From JAALLB01 sp964502215 (GTDB lineage: Bacteria; Pseudomonadota; Alphaproteobacteria; Rhizobiales; Rhizobiaceae): a stretch of 5,571 nt of DNA. The notes beneath the pieces are model-generated. The model did not search any database, was not told where the DNA came from, and saw nothing but the letters and a program-made list of their open reading frames with translations. The translations under genes were made by a program, and so were the position numbers. Location of the stretch: contig CAZCUN010000090.1 of NCBI GenBank assembly GCA_964502215.1, positions 1 through 5,571 of the forward strand, read 5' to 3'. Position 1 is the first letter of the stretch. Every line of letters starts with the position of its first letter. Positions 1 to 4,780 of this stretch are shown here, in pieces.

Positions 1-1
1 A

Positions 2-109
2 CAATCACTTTATGTGATCGTTTCTGTGGCCCAATATTGCACTGCGTTTTACACTGAAGCAAATGACATTACATCATTTACAGCAGCACTTGATGCAGCG
101 CTTGCATAA
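2..109 (+). CDS. C-terminal end of an unidentified phage gene (partial)
   Basis: Frame 2 is open from the window edge to the TAA at 107-109 and encodes the last 35 residues of a protein, ending ...FTAALDAALA. The start lies outside the window. Its stop codon overlaps the ATG of the next gene as TAATG, the same junction used by the next gene pair, so it belongs to the same phage operon. The tail is mixed aromatic and Ala-rich with no motif I recognise. Position directly before tail-region-like genes suggests a structural or tail-associated protein, but that rests on context only. Confidence 0.6.
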   Translation, partial: QSLYVIVSVAQYCTAFYTEANDITSFTAALDAALA

Positions 110-738
110 TGACTGAGTATTACACAAGAGATCAAATTGATGCGATGGCTAGTATTCTTGGTGATCGCATCAAGGAGAGCGCAGAACAAGCCCAGCGCCT
201 TCCATTTATTCAATGGAGCTCTGGCCGTTTTTATATGGAGACGACAACAGGCACACGTTGGGTAGCTGATAGTGATGACAATTATGGCGCTAATTATTAT
301 CAGTTTGCAGAACCTTCTAGTAATAATCGCGCCACTCCAATTGTAGAATGGGAACACCGAGGTCTGCCAGTTATACCGGGGCAAACGGTGACAGGGCTGA
401 TTATGAAAGCCCGAGTTAATAATACGTCTGTACCTGATGTTGAAATGTCTATGGTAGCAAAAAGACCAGGTAGTATTGCGCTAGCAAATGACGGCATAAA
501 CTCAGACACAGAAGTAAGCTACGACACACTTTGGCATGACTTTTGGATGGCTGGATCATCCAGCACAGGAGATTTTGGCTTACCCAAAACAGGTAATCAA
601 ACGCATGATCATTGGCGTGTTTGGAGTTTTAATCACCCAGTAACAATGCCAACTGAACTTAGTATTTATGTGCGTCCTTCTGCCCAGCAAACTACCAGAA
701 GATATTTTTTAGCAACCTATGGATGGATAGTTGAATAA
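109..738 (+). CDS. Phage hypothetical protein, probably tail or fibre associated
   Basis: This encodes 209 residues. The N-terminal 30 or so (TRDQIDAMASILGDRIKESA) should form a charged amphipathic helix. The rest looks beta-rich and aromatic, with many Trp, Tyr, Asn, Ser and Thr, and ends in YGWIVE. A short helix followed by a beta-rich Trp/Tyr-rich body is common in small phage fibre, baseplate or receptor-binding proteins, but I recognise no named family. There is no signal peptide or membrane segment. The ATG overlaps the previous stop (TAATG) and no good Shine-Dalgarno precedes it, so translation is probably coupled to the upstream gene. Its own stop overlaps the next ATG in the same way. 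The reading frame is secure and the role is inferred from neighbours. Confidence 0.8.
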   Translation: MTEYYTRDQIDAMASILGDRIKESAEQAQRLPFIQWSSGRFYMETTTGTRWVADSDDNYGANYYQFAEPSSNNRATPIVEWEHRGLPVIPGQTVTGLIMKARVNNTSVPDVEMSMVAKRPGSIALANDGINSDTEVSYDTLWHDFWMAGSSSTGDFGLPKTGNQTHDHWRVWSFNHPVTMPTELSIYVRPSAQQTTRRYFLATYGWIVE

Positions 739-1157
739 TGCCTTCGCTTGAACACTTAAAACTGAAAGCAAATCGTGAAATCAAGTTAATCCACAAGGAC
801 ACGCTTCAAGAATTAACGGATGATGCAGAACCAGAAGAACGCGATACATGGTTCTTAAAAGAAGAGCCTGCCATGATGTTCCTTGCAGGAAATACGGCTG
901 ATCCAAGAGTTCTAATGTTCTTAGTTGAGACGAGCATTACAGGTGACGACCCTACAATATTTGCCAATTACATTTTAAAAAAATCAGGCGAGTTTCGTTA
1001 TCTTGCTGCTATTGCTTCAGGCTTAAGAACTAAAGCAAAAAGAGCCGTTGCAGCAGCACAAACAAAAGAGCAGTTAGCCTTAACAATGGAAGCAATACAT
1101 GCAGCAGCTGATGAAGCAATCATGAACATAAGAAAGGCTCAAAACAACACCACCTAA
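738..1157 (+). CDS. Phage hypothetical protein, possibly fibre-accessory type
   Basis: This encodes 139 residues, largely helical and charged. An acidic segment with ERDTWFLKEEPAMMFLA (about residues 34-50) precedes helices ending in an Ala-rich stretch (about 96-130). The pattern 'acidic - TW - xxEEPA - small conserved helices - Ala-rich end' resembles the C-terminal part of small proteins encoded after phage tail-fibre genes. This is pattern memory, not a confirmed family. The start ATG overlaps the previous stop as TAATG, implying coupling. The end is odd: the last residues (AQNNTT) look arbitrary, while the -1 frame stays open for 62 codons up to the com start. The true product may therefore be longer through frameshifting, or the gene may have lost a base. 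A run of seven A (977-983) lies inside the gene. Confidence 0.75.
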   Translation: MPSLEHLKLKANREIKLIHKDTLQELTDDAEPEERDTWFLKEEPAMMFLAGNTADPRVLMFLVETSITGDDPTIFANYILKKSGEFRYLAAIASGLRTKAKRAVAAAQTKEQLALTMEAIHAAADEAIMNIRKAQNNTT

Positions 1158-1303
1158 AAGAGTGGTCTGGTGCACAAACACCAGACGATGGGCAAGTATC
1201 TGAACCCAAGCCCAACCAGCAGACATTCAAGAATAACCACCGCACCCATTTATCTCCTGAAGCCAGAAGATGGGGCATGGTGACTAATTCTCTGAAAGAA
1301 TGA
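1115..1303 (+). other. Open -1-frame extension behind the 738-1157 gene, possible frameshift product
   Basis: After two adjacent TGA codons (1109-1114), the frame that is -1 relative to the upstream gene is open for 62 codons and stops at TGA 1301-1303, one base before the com ATG. It contains no ATG, GTG or TTG until an ATG near its very end, so it cannot start on its own in the usual way. The encoded residues look protein-like: basic and hydrophilic, with KEWSGAQTPDDG in the middle and HLSPEARRWGMV near the end. The phage genes around it are packed with almost no gaps, so 147 untranslated bases here would be unusual. It could be a programmed -1 extension, a recent one-base deletion in a longer gene, or chance. 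No classical slippery heptamer lies in the overlap; AGA AAG at 1131-1136 is the only A-rich site. Confidence 0.4.
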
Positions 1304-1304
1304 A

Positions 1305-1469
1305 ATGAAAGATATTAGATGCGCCTCATGTCGCGCATTATTGTTTAAGTCTAGTAAAGAAGAAACAAATAATGTAATAGAAATCAAATGTCGGCGATGC
1401 CGTTCATTGAATATATTGAGGCCGACAGAGCCCCCACCAGAACGCCCAAAGGAGCGTCAAGAAAGGTGA
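1305..1469 (+). CDS. com: Com-family zinc-finger translational regulator (phage Mu Com-like)
   Basis: This encodes 54 residues beginning MKDIRCASCRALLFK. Two CxxC pairs (Cys6/Cys9 and Cys29/Cys32) flank an IEIKC core, and a Pro/Arg/Glu-rich tail follows. This matches the small Com protein of phage Mu (MKSIRC..C..LLF...IEI.C..C), which binds zinc and the com-mom mRNA and opens a hairpin that blocks translation of the modification gene mom. An in-frame TGA (1293-1295) lies just upstream, so ATG 1305 is the only reasonable start. The Shine-Dalgarno is weak, and the start sits right after the stop of the preceding open frame, suggesting coupling. The TGA stop overlaps the GTG of the methyltransferase gene. 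The likely role, inferred from family and context, is to activate translation of that methyltransferase. Confidence 0.88.
   Translation: MKDIRCASCRALLFKSSKEETNNVIEIKCRRCRSLNILRPTEPPPERPKERQER
1389..1427 (+). promoter_or_regulatory. Candidate RNA stem-loop upstream of the methyltransferase start
   Basis: A perfect 7-bp inverted repeat, TGTCGGC (1389-1395) and GCCGACA (1421-1427), lies inside the com reading frame 39 bases before the methyltransferase GTG. Its left arm can alternatively form a local hairpin, CGGC-GAT-GCCG (1392-1402). Two mutually exclusive pairings just 5' of a hidden ribosome binding site are what a Com-responsive RNA element could look like. The repeat may also be coincidental because it lies in coding sequence. 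Confidence 0.4.
1442..1457 (+). promoter_or_regulatory. Hairpin sequestering the methyltransferase Shine-Dalgarno
   Basis: ACGCCC (1442-1447) can pair with GG (1451-1452) plus GCGT (1454-1457), with A1453 bulged and an AAA loop. The strong Shine-Dalgarno AAAGGAG occupies 1448-1454, so GG and the final G are buried in the stem. This parallels the translation-inhibitor stem-loop that Com relieves in Mu. A longer imperfect stem, GAGCC..ACC (1428-1438) with GGT..GGCTC (1476-1485), could enclose both this hairpin and the GTG start. Structures were judged by eye. Confidence 0.45.
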
Positions 1470-2410
1470 GACACGGTGTGGCTCTATATACCAAAACAAT
1501 ACACGGAATATCACTCTGCGCTGGATATGGCGGATTGGAGCTTGGTATCACAATCGCAGAACCCCAATATAGAACTATCTGTTTCGTCGAGCGGGAAGCA
1601 CATGCTGCAGCCACTCTCGTGGCGAGGATGGAAGACGAGGCGCTGGATGACGCGCCTTTATGGGACGATGTTAAAACCTTCGACGGCCACCCTTGGAGTG
1701 GCAAAGTTCATATCCTCTCTGCAGGCTATCCATGTCAACCCTTCTCTTTTTCAGGGCTGCGTAAAGGAAAAAAAGACCAGCGCCATCTTTGGCCTGACAT
1801 TGCTCGAATTATTAAGGAAGCGAAACCAGAAATCTGCTTCTTTGAAAACGTTGAAGGGCACCTCGATTTGGAAGCCTCCGAAGTCATCGAAGAATTACAA
1901 GAAATGGGCTTTAAAGTTAAAGCAGGATTGTTTTCAGCGCTCGAAACAGGAGCGTCACAGCAGCGTCGCCGTCTCTTCATTATGGCCTACTCCAACAACA
2001 GTTCTATGTGGATGCAGGGTGCATCTAGAGTTATCAAACAAAGGGTTAAAGTTTCGAAACGACCCTACGCAGAATGGCTCTCAGATTGGTTTAGGGAAAG
2101 CTGCCCGACAGTGGACGTTGATCTATCTCATGGTAAAATCGACGAACGCAACCCAGCTAGGGGACTTCAAATTCCAATTTACCCGCCAGCTCCATATCAA
2201 TTTGGACGTTGGAGCGAGATACTCGAAAGGAGACCTGATCTTCAACCCGAACTTTTCGGATTGGATGATGGGATGGCCAGTCGGGTGGAGAGATCCAGAG
2301 CAGCAGGTAACGGAGTGGCAAGCTTGGCTGCAGCGTATGCGTGGCGAACTCTCAAAGCTGCCCATGTTAGTGATTTAAGTATCTTTGAAAGCTATTTGAA
2401 TAGACTTTAA
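1466..2410 (+). CDS. DNA (cytosine-5-)-methyltransferase, orphan phage type
   Basis: This transfers a methyl group from S-adenosylmethionine to C5 of cytosine in a specific DNA site. From GTG 1466 it is 314 residues with the family motifs in order: SAM-binding SLCAGYGGLELG (16-27), catalytic PCQPFS with Cys90, FFENV (126-129 region), QRRR (166-169) and the C-terminal GNGV (281-284). The target-recognition region is the less conserved stretch of roughly 175-270. The frame is open back to ATG 1388, but that start would overlap com by 82 bases and has no Shine-Dalgarno. GTG 1466 has AAAGGAG 11 bases upstream and overlaps the com stop as GTGA. It also begins the protein with RHGVALYTKTIHG just before motif I, as I recall for related phage enzymes. 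No restriction endonuclease gene is adjacent, so it probably protects phage DNA. The target site cannot be read from sequence. Confidence 0.93.
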   Translation: MRHGVALYTKTIHGISLCAGYGGLELGITIAEPQYRTICFVEREAHAAATLVARMEDEALDDAPLWDDVKTFDGHPWSGKVHILSAGYPCQPFSFSGLRKGKKDQRHLWPDIARIIKEAKPEICFFENVEGHLDLEASEVIEELQEMGFKVKAGLFSALETGASQQRRRLFIMAYSNNSSMWMQGASRVIKQRVKVSKRPYAEWLSDWFRESCPTVDVDLSHGKIDERNPARGLQIPIYPPAPYQFGRWSEILERRPDLQPELFGLDDGMASRVERSRAAGNGVASLAAAYAWRTLKAAHVSDLSIFESYLNRL

Positions 2411-2422
2411 GTGGCTTTCAAA
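2384..2422 (+). terminator. Hairpin across the methyltransferase stop, probable terminator
   Basis: TTTGAAAGC (2384-2392) pairs with GCTTTCAAA (2414-2422). The pairing continues inward with A-U and G-U pairs for about 17 pairs in all, closing on the loop TAGAC (2401-2405). The TAA stop (2408-2410) lies in the 3' arm. It is followed by TAATTATTTTG, a weak U-rich tail, so it is an imperfect intrinsic terminator for the phage operon or a 3'-end stabilising hairpin. Confidence 0.5.
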
Positions 2423-2496
2423 TAATTATTTTGCTCTAAATCCTAATGTCAAAAATCCAGTTTCGCGCGTCACGCTACATAAGTCATTGATTTTGT

Positions 2497-2573
2497 TGGT
2501 AGCGGGAGAGGGACTTGAACCCCCGACACGCGGATTATGATTCCGCTGCTCTAACCACCTGAGCTACCCCGCC
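2497..2573 (-). tRNA. tRNA-Met (CAT), elongator type
   Basis: Read on the - strand, this is a 77-nt cloverleaf. The acceptor GGCGGGG pairs with TCCCGCT (G-U at both ends), the discriminator is A, and CCA is encoded. The D-arm is GCTCAGGTGGTTAGAGC. The anticodon stem GCGGA/TCCGC holds the loop ATCATAA with anticodon CAT at 2537-2539, and the T-arm contains GGTTCAAGTCC. The body matches alphaproteobacterial elongator tRNA-Met as I remember it. A CAT anticodon also occurs in initiator tRNA and in tRNA-Ile2, but the initiator's three G-C pairs in the anticodon stem are absent. The 3' end points toward the prophage genes, so the gene is a plausible integration target. Confidence 0.93.
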
Positions 2574-2647
2574 AAACCGAGAGATCTGTTTAAGGATCTA
2601 TGAAAAAACAGCACTTTGAGTTATTCAAAAAATGCTATCTGGAGCGG

Positions 2648-2676
2648 TTATTAGGTGTATAAACGCGCGCTGTCAA
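2648..2676 (-). promoter_or_regulatory. Sigma-70-type promoter for tRNA-Met
   Basis: On the - strand a consensus -35 TTGACA (2676-2671) and a -10 TAATAA (2653-2648) are separated by exactly 17 bases. Transcription would start near 2641, about 68 bases before the mature tRNA 5' end. The GC-rich GCGCGCG in the spacer is notable. A strong promoter fits a tRNA gene. Confidence 0.75.
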
Positions 2677-2720
2677 GAAAATCTGTATGCTTAACTTACA
2701 ATTTATTTTATTGCAGCTTT

Positions 2721-3440
2721 TTAAAACAGCCATTGCCATATCAGCGGTAATAAAATGGCAGTCGCGAGCGCGTTTAATCCCATGGCAAGGCCTGCAAATG
2801 CACCTGCCAATTCACTCACCTGAAGCGCCCTAGCCGTTCCTATACCGTGGCTAGATGTCCCCATCGCAAGCCCTCTTGCAGCCATATCTTTTACGCCAAT
2901 TAAATTGAGTATAAGCGGACCAAGCATTGCGCCCATGATGCCTGTAATAATCACCAGCACAGCCGTGAGTGAAGGTAGCCCACCCAATTGTTCAGATATA
3001 CCCATGGCAACTGGAGCGGTGACGGATTTCGGTGCAAGCGAGATCAGCGTATTCGTAGAAGCTGATAATAAATACCCTACCCCAACAGCAGATAACATGG
3101 CGGTTATAGATCCCGCAATAATGCTTACCGAAATTGCCAAAGCGGATCGCTTAACGCGCTCAAACTGACGATATAGCGGTATCGCAAGGGCAACAGTTGC
3201 AGGCCCAAGCAGGAAATGTACAAATTGCGCACCATCAAAATAATCTTGATAGGAAGTGCCTGTAGAAAACAAAAAGCCAACCACCAAAATAACCGCAATC
3301 AAAACTGGATTAAGAAGCGGCTGAAAACCACCTTTTCGGTAGATAAAAAACCCAATTTGAAAAGCAACCAGCGTAAGCGTTAAATGGGCAAGCGGACTGG
3401 CGCTTAAATAAACCCATATATCTTGAAGGTTATTATTCAT
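2721..3440 (-). CDS. lrgB: LrgB/CidB family membrane protein
   Basis: This is a 239-residue, very hydrophobic inner-membrane protein with several transmembrane segments. LrgB hallmarks are present: FDGAQFVHFLLGPATVALA (about 69-87), PKSVTAPVAMG (137-147), GGLPSLTAVLVIITG (153-167), GTSSHGIGTARA (194-205) and GAFAGLAMGLN (213-223). With LrgA it forms a pair named for murein-hydrolase and lysis control in Staphylococcus. Relatives carry pyruvate (Bacillus PftAB) or glycolate/glycerate (plant plastid PLGG1, an LrgA-LrgB fusion), so small-carboxylate transport is equally likely. I chose ATG 3440 because GGAGG lies 9 bases upstream and it overlaps the lrgA stop by 8 bases. An in-frame GTG at 3458 would add six residues and is less well placed. 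No clear terminator follows. Confidence 0.92.
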   Translation of the reverse strand: MNNNLQDIWVYLSASPLAHLTLTLVAFQIGFFIYRKGGFQPLLNPVLIAVILVVGFLFSTGTSYQDYFDGAQFVHFLLGPATVALAIPLYRQFERVKRSALAISVSIIAGSITAMLSAVGVGYLLSASTNTLISLAPKSVTAPVAMGISEQLGGLPSLTAVLVIITGIMGAMLGPLILNLIGVKDMAARGLAMGTSSHGIGTARALQVSELAGAFAGLAMGLNALATAILLPLIWQWLF

Positions 3441-3813
3441 CGCGCTGCCCCTCCCCACCTGGCTTCATCCTATGATCATGAAGATTTCCAAGCTTACGCA
3501 TCAAAAGCGCAGTAACGACTACTGTAAGAGTTGTACTGACAACAAGTGCAAGACCGATCGCCAACATATCATCGCCCAATAGCTTGAAATGAAGCATAAC
3601 TCCAACACCAGCGGGCACAAATAAAAGCGATAAATGGCTCAAAAGCCCATCCCCAACTGCACCAAGGTCATCTGGAATATATCCACGAACAAGCAAATAA
3701 CAAAAAAGCAAAACCATACCAATAACCGGCCCTGGCATAGGAAGCCCAGTCGCACTAATGATAAACTCACCAACTAGCTGGCAAACAAAAATCAAGGTAA
3801 GATAATTCAGCAT
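3433..3813 (-). CDS. lrgA: LrgA/CidA family holin-like membrane protein
   Basis: This encodes 126 residues with about four transmembrane segments: starting near residue 2, the segment PGPVIGMVLLFCYLL at about 28-42, a third with LSLLFVPAGVGVM (62-74), and a long hydrophobic stretch at about 82-107. A hydrophilic basic and acidic tail follows. The segment GLPMPGPVIGMVLL and the LFVPAGVGVM motif are characteristic of the LrgA/CidA family, usually 110-150 residues long. It is the first gene of the lrgAB operon and presumably forms a complex with LrgB in the inner membrane. AGGG lies 7 bases before ATG 3813. The last codons overlap the lrgB start, so the two are translationally coupled. The family is clear, but the physiological role in this host (lysis control or carboxylate transport) is not shown by sequence. 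Confidence 0.92.
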   Translation of the reverse strand: MLNYLTLIFVCQLVGEFIISATGLPMPGPVIGMVLLFCYLLVRGYIPDDLGAVGDGLLSHLSLLFVPAGVGVMLHFKLLGDDMLAIGLALVVSTTLTVVVTALLMRKLGNLHDHRMKPGGEGQRDE

Positions 3814-3992
3814 ATTTTATCCCTAACATTTACAAATGCATGATAGCAAAAGCTTATCCAAAGCCTATTGAAGTGTACTAGCTATATTTGCATATCGTCG
3901 CTAGGGTTCTGCTTAACTGTTAAAAACAATCAGATAAAGCCTGTTTGATAGGAATAGGTTTTATGCGCCTAATTCAAGCTAAAATCTAACGC
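3814..3992 (-). promoter_or_regulatory. lrgAB upstream region
   Basis: These 180 bases between the terminator of the 60-residue gene and lrgA must hold the lrgAB promoter if the operon has its own. I see no convincing -35/-10 pair. An inverted repeat TTAAC-T-GTTAA (3913-3923) and CATTT-AC-AAATG next to the lrgA ribosome binding site are possible regulator sites. Many lrgAB and cidAB operons are controlled by a LysR-type or two-component regulator, but none is encoded here. Confidence 0.3.
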
Positions 3993-4024
3993 AAAAAAAA
4001 GCCCCACGTAAAACGTAGGGCTTT
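3993..4024 (-). terminator. Intrinsic terminator of the 60-residue gene
   Basis: On the - strand AAAGCCC-TACG pairs with ACG..GGGCTTT: ten pairs with one C-A mismatch and a five-base loop (4009-4013). Eight U follow (3993-4000 on the complement). It lies about 28 bases after the TAA at 4052-4054, a textbook Rho-independent terminator isolating this gene from lrgA. Confidence 0.85.
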
Positions 4025-4051
4025 CTGCATTTATTTATTGTTATGTTGCTA

Positions 4052-4234
4052 TTATCGAGCGCTCTGCTGTAGAGCACGCAAATCAGCACCTTTAACTGTA
4101 GTAGTTGCCAAAGTCTGTTGAGCTTCAGCGATTGCACGATCAAAAGCTTGTGTTAGTTGTGAGTTACCACCACCAACAGAACCTTCTGTAATACCAGCAT
4201 TACTTGCTGCTGTAGGGGTTGTGCTTACTTCCAT
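4052..4234 (-). CDS. Small hypothetical protein, 60 residues
   Basis: The protein starts MEVSTTPTAASNAGITEG, continues through a GGG linker, then an amphipathic helix QLTQAFDRAIAEAQQTLA (about 27-44), and ends with TTTVKGADLRALQQSAR. I recognise no family. It has no signal peptide, membrane segment or cysteine. The flexible Ser/Thr/Ala/Gly N-terminus plus a short amphipathic helix would suit a small secreted filament or needle-type subunit, or a small regulator, but this is speculation. ATG 4234 is preferred because AAAAGGAA ends 8 bases upstream; an in-frame ATG at 4279 has no ribosome binding site. A strong terminator follows and more than 400 untranslated bases precede it, so it is a single-gene unit, probably well expressed and regulated. 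Confidence 0.72.
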   Translation of the reverse strand: MEVSTTPTAASNAGITEGSVGGGNSQLTQAFDRAIAEAQQTLATTTVKGADLRALQQSAR

Positions 4235-4328
4235 AGTATTTTTTCCTTTTAACTCTAAATAAAGCGAGCGGTTGGTCATCGCATGTTAGAAACTTACTAC
4301 ACAATTTAAGAATAACCTATAGGCAGTA

Positions 4329-4342
4329 ACTACTTAAGTAGT
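4329..4342. promoter_or_regulatory. Perfect 14-bp palindrome, candidate operator
   Basis: ACTACTTAAGTAGT is its own reverse complement. It lies about 95 bases upstream of the chosen start of the 60-residue gene. Its right arm merges into the 20-bp tandem repeat, which repeats the GTAGTG half-site. Short dyads of this shape are typical of dimeric helix-turn-helix regulators, but I cannot assign one. Confidence 0.45.
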
Positions 4343-4377
4343 GAAAAATAATTTATAGTAGTGAAAAATAATTTATA
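4338..4377. repeat. Exact 20-bp tandem duplication
   Basis: GTAGTGAAAAATAATTTATA occurs at 4338-4357 and again, without mismatch, at 4358-4377. Identity of the copies in non-coding DNA indicates a recent duplication or selection on a binding site. Each unit contains an AT-rich core that reads TATAAATTATTTTTCAC on the - strand, so the duplication may have doubled a promoter or regulator element. Confidence 0.9.
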
Positions 4378-4470
4378 AGTCATTGTTTTATATATATAAA
4401 ATTTAATTACACATATAGTTCAAGTTTAATTGAATGTGATAAAGTTTCATACATCATATCATCATACCGC

Positions 4471-4501
4471 TCTGTATTATGATCTGTATTTTGATCTGTA
4501 T
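4471..4501. repeat. Three TCTGTAT repeats with 12-bp period
   Basis: TCTGTAT begins at 4471, 4483 and 4495, exactly 12 bases apart. The second and third copies are preceded by GA. A fourth copy begins at 4585 inside an inverted repeat. The constant spacing, a little over one helical turn, suggests phased protein sites or a simple tandem expansion. Confidence 0.6.
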
Positions 4502-4668
4502 AAAGCTTGTGAAAGGCTTTTTCCCCATCGAATAGAATGGTGACCTCTTATGGCTTTATAGAAAAGCTAATTAGATATGATACCTCTGTATCACCAACAA
4601 GATACCCACCACATACGCTCCAGGCTAATTGCACAACACTCTGCGGTAGAATGATCTTACTAAGGCAT

Positions 4669-4700
4669 AAAAAAACCTCCAGAATTACTTCTGGAGGTTT
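4669..4700 (-). terminator. Intrinsic terminator of the collagen-like gene
   Basis: A perfect 12-bp stem, AAACCTCCAGAA (4673-4684) with TTCTGGAGGTTT (4689-4700), closes on a 4-base loop. On the - strand it is followed by a run of U (A at 4669-4675 on the + strand). It lies about 80 bases after the stop codon at 4781-4783. The + strand side lacks a good U tract, so it works for the - strand gene. Confidence 0.88.
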
Positions 4701-4738
4701 CAACGATGACCAATCATTTCAGCTTTTCGACTGAGATG

Positions 4739-4760
4739 GAAAAGGCCTATTGGCCTTTCC
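4739..4760 (-). other. 9-bp hairpin just after the collagen-like gene
   Basis: GGAAAGGCC (4739-4747) and GGCCTTTCC (4752-4760) form a perfect 9-bp stem with a TATT loop, 20 bases downstream of the stop codon. No U tract follows, so it is not itself a good terminator. It may stabilise the mRNA 3' end ahead of the true terminator. Confidence 0.5.
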
Positions 4761-4780
4761 CGCTAGCTTTTGTTTCTATC

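Larger units (their letters stand above)
4235..4668. promoter_or_regulatory. 430-base intergenic region rich in repeats
   Basis: There is no convincing gene on either strand. The half nearest the 60-residue gene is very AT-rich, with a 16-bp AT palindrome (4386-4401), a 14-bp palindrome and a 20-bp tandem duplication. A possible weak - strand promoter is TTGAAC (4423-4418) with TTTATA or TATATA (about 4393-4400), which would give a leader of about 150 bases. The far half carries TCTGTAT repeats and the inverted repeat TGATAC-CTCT-GTATCA (4578-4593). It most likely holds the control region of the 60-residue gene. Confidence 0.4.

Noticed and set aside
977..983. A AAA AAA slippery heptamer in frame within the 139-residue gene
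   Set aside because: A -1 shift there meets a stop at 1031-1033 and cannot reach the open extension at 1115-1303; it would only shorten the product.
1158..1304. Clustered GATC sites upstream of com, as used for Dam/OxyR control of Mu mom
   Set aside because: No GATC cluster is present in this stretch; scattered GATC sites occur only further upstream inside genes.
1384..1704. 106-codon - strand open frame opposite com and the methyltransferase start
   Set aside because: It lies antisense to two well-supported genes, and its composition follows from the opposite strand.
1476..2378. Long 300-codon open frame on the + strand inside the methyltransferase gene
   Set aside because: The frame is offset from the real gene. 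Its translation is Trp/Ser/Lys-rich without motifs, while the other frame has all C5-methyltransferase motifs in order.
4235..4279. Longer start (ATG 4279) for the 60-residue gene
   Set aside because: No Shine-Dalgarno precedes it, and the added 15 residues include the region that forms the good ribosome binding site of ATG 4234.
4537..4734. 65-codon + strand open frame
   Set aside because: It has no ribosome binding site, runs through the terminator hairpin at 4673-4700, and its translation resembles no protein.
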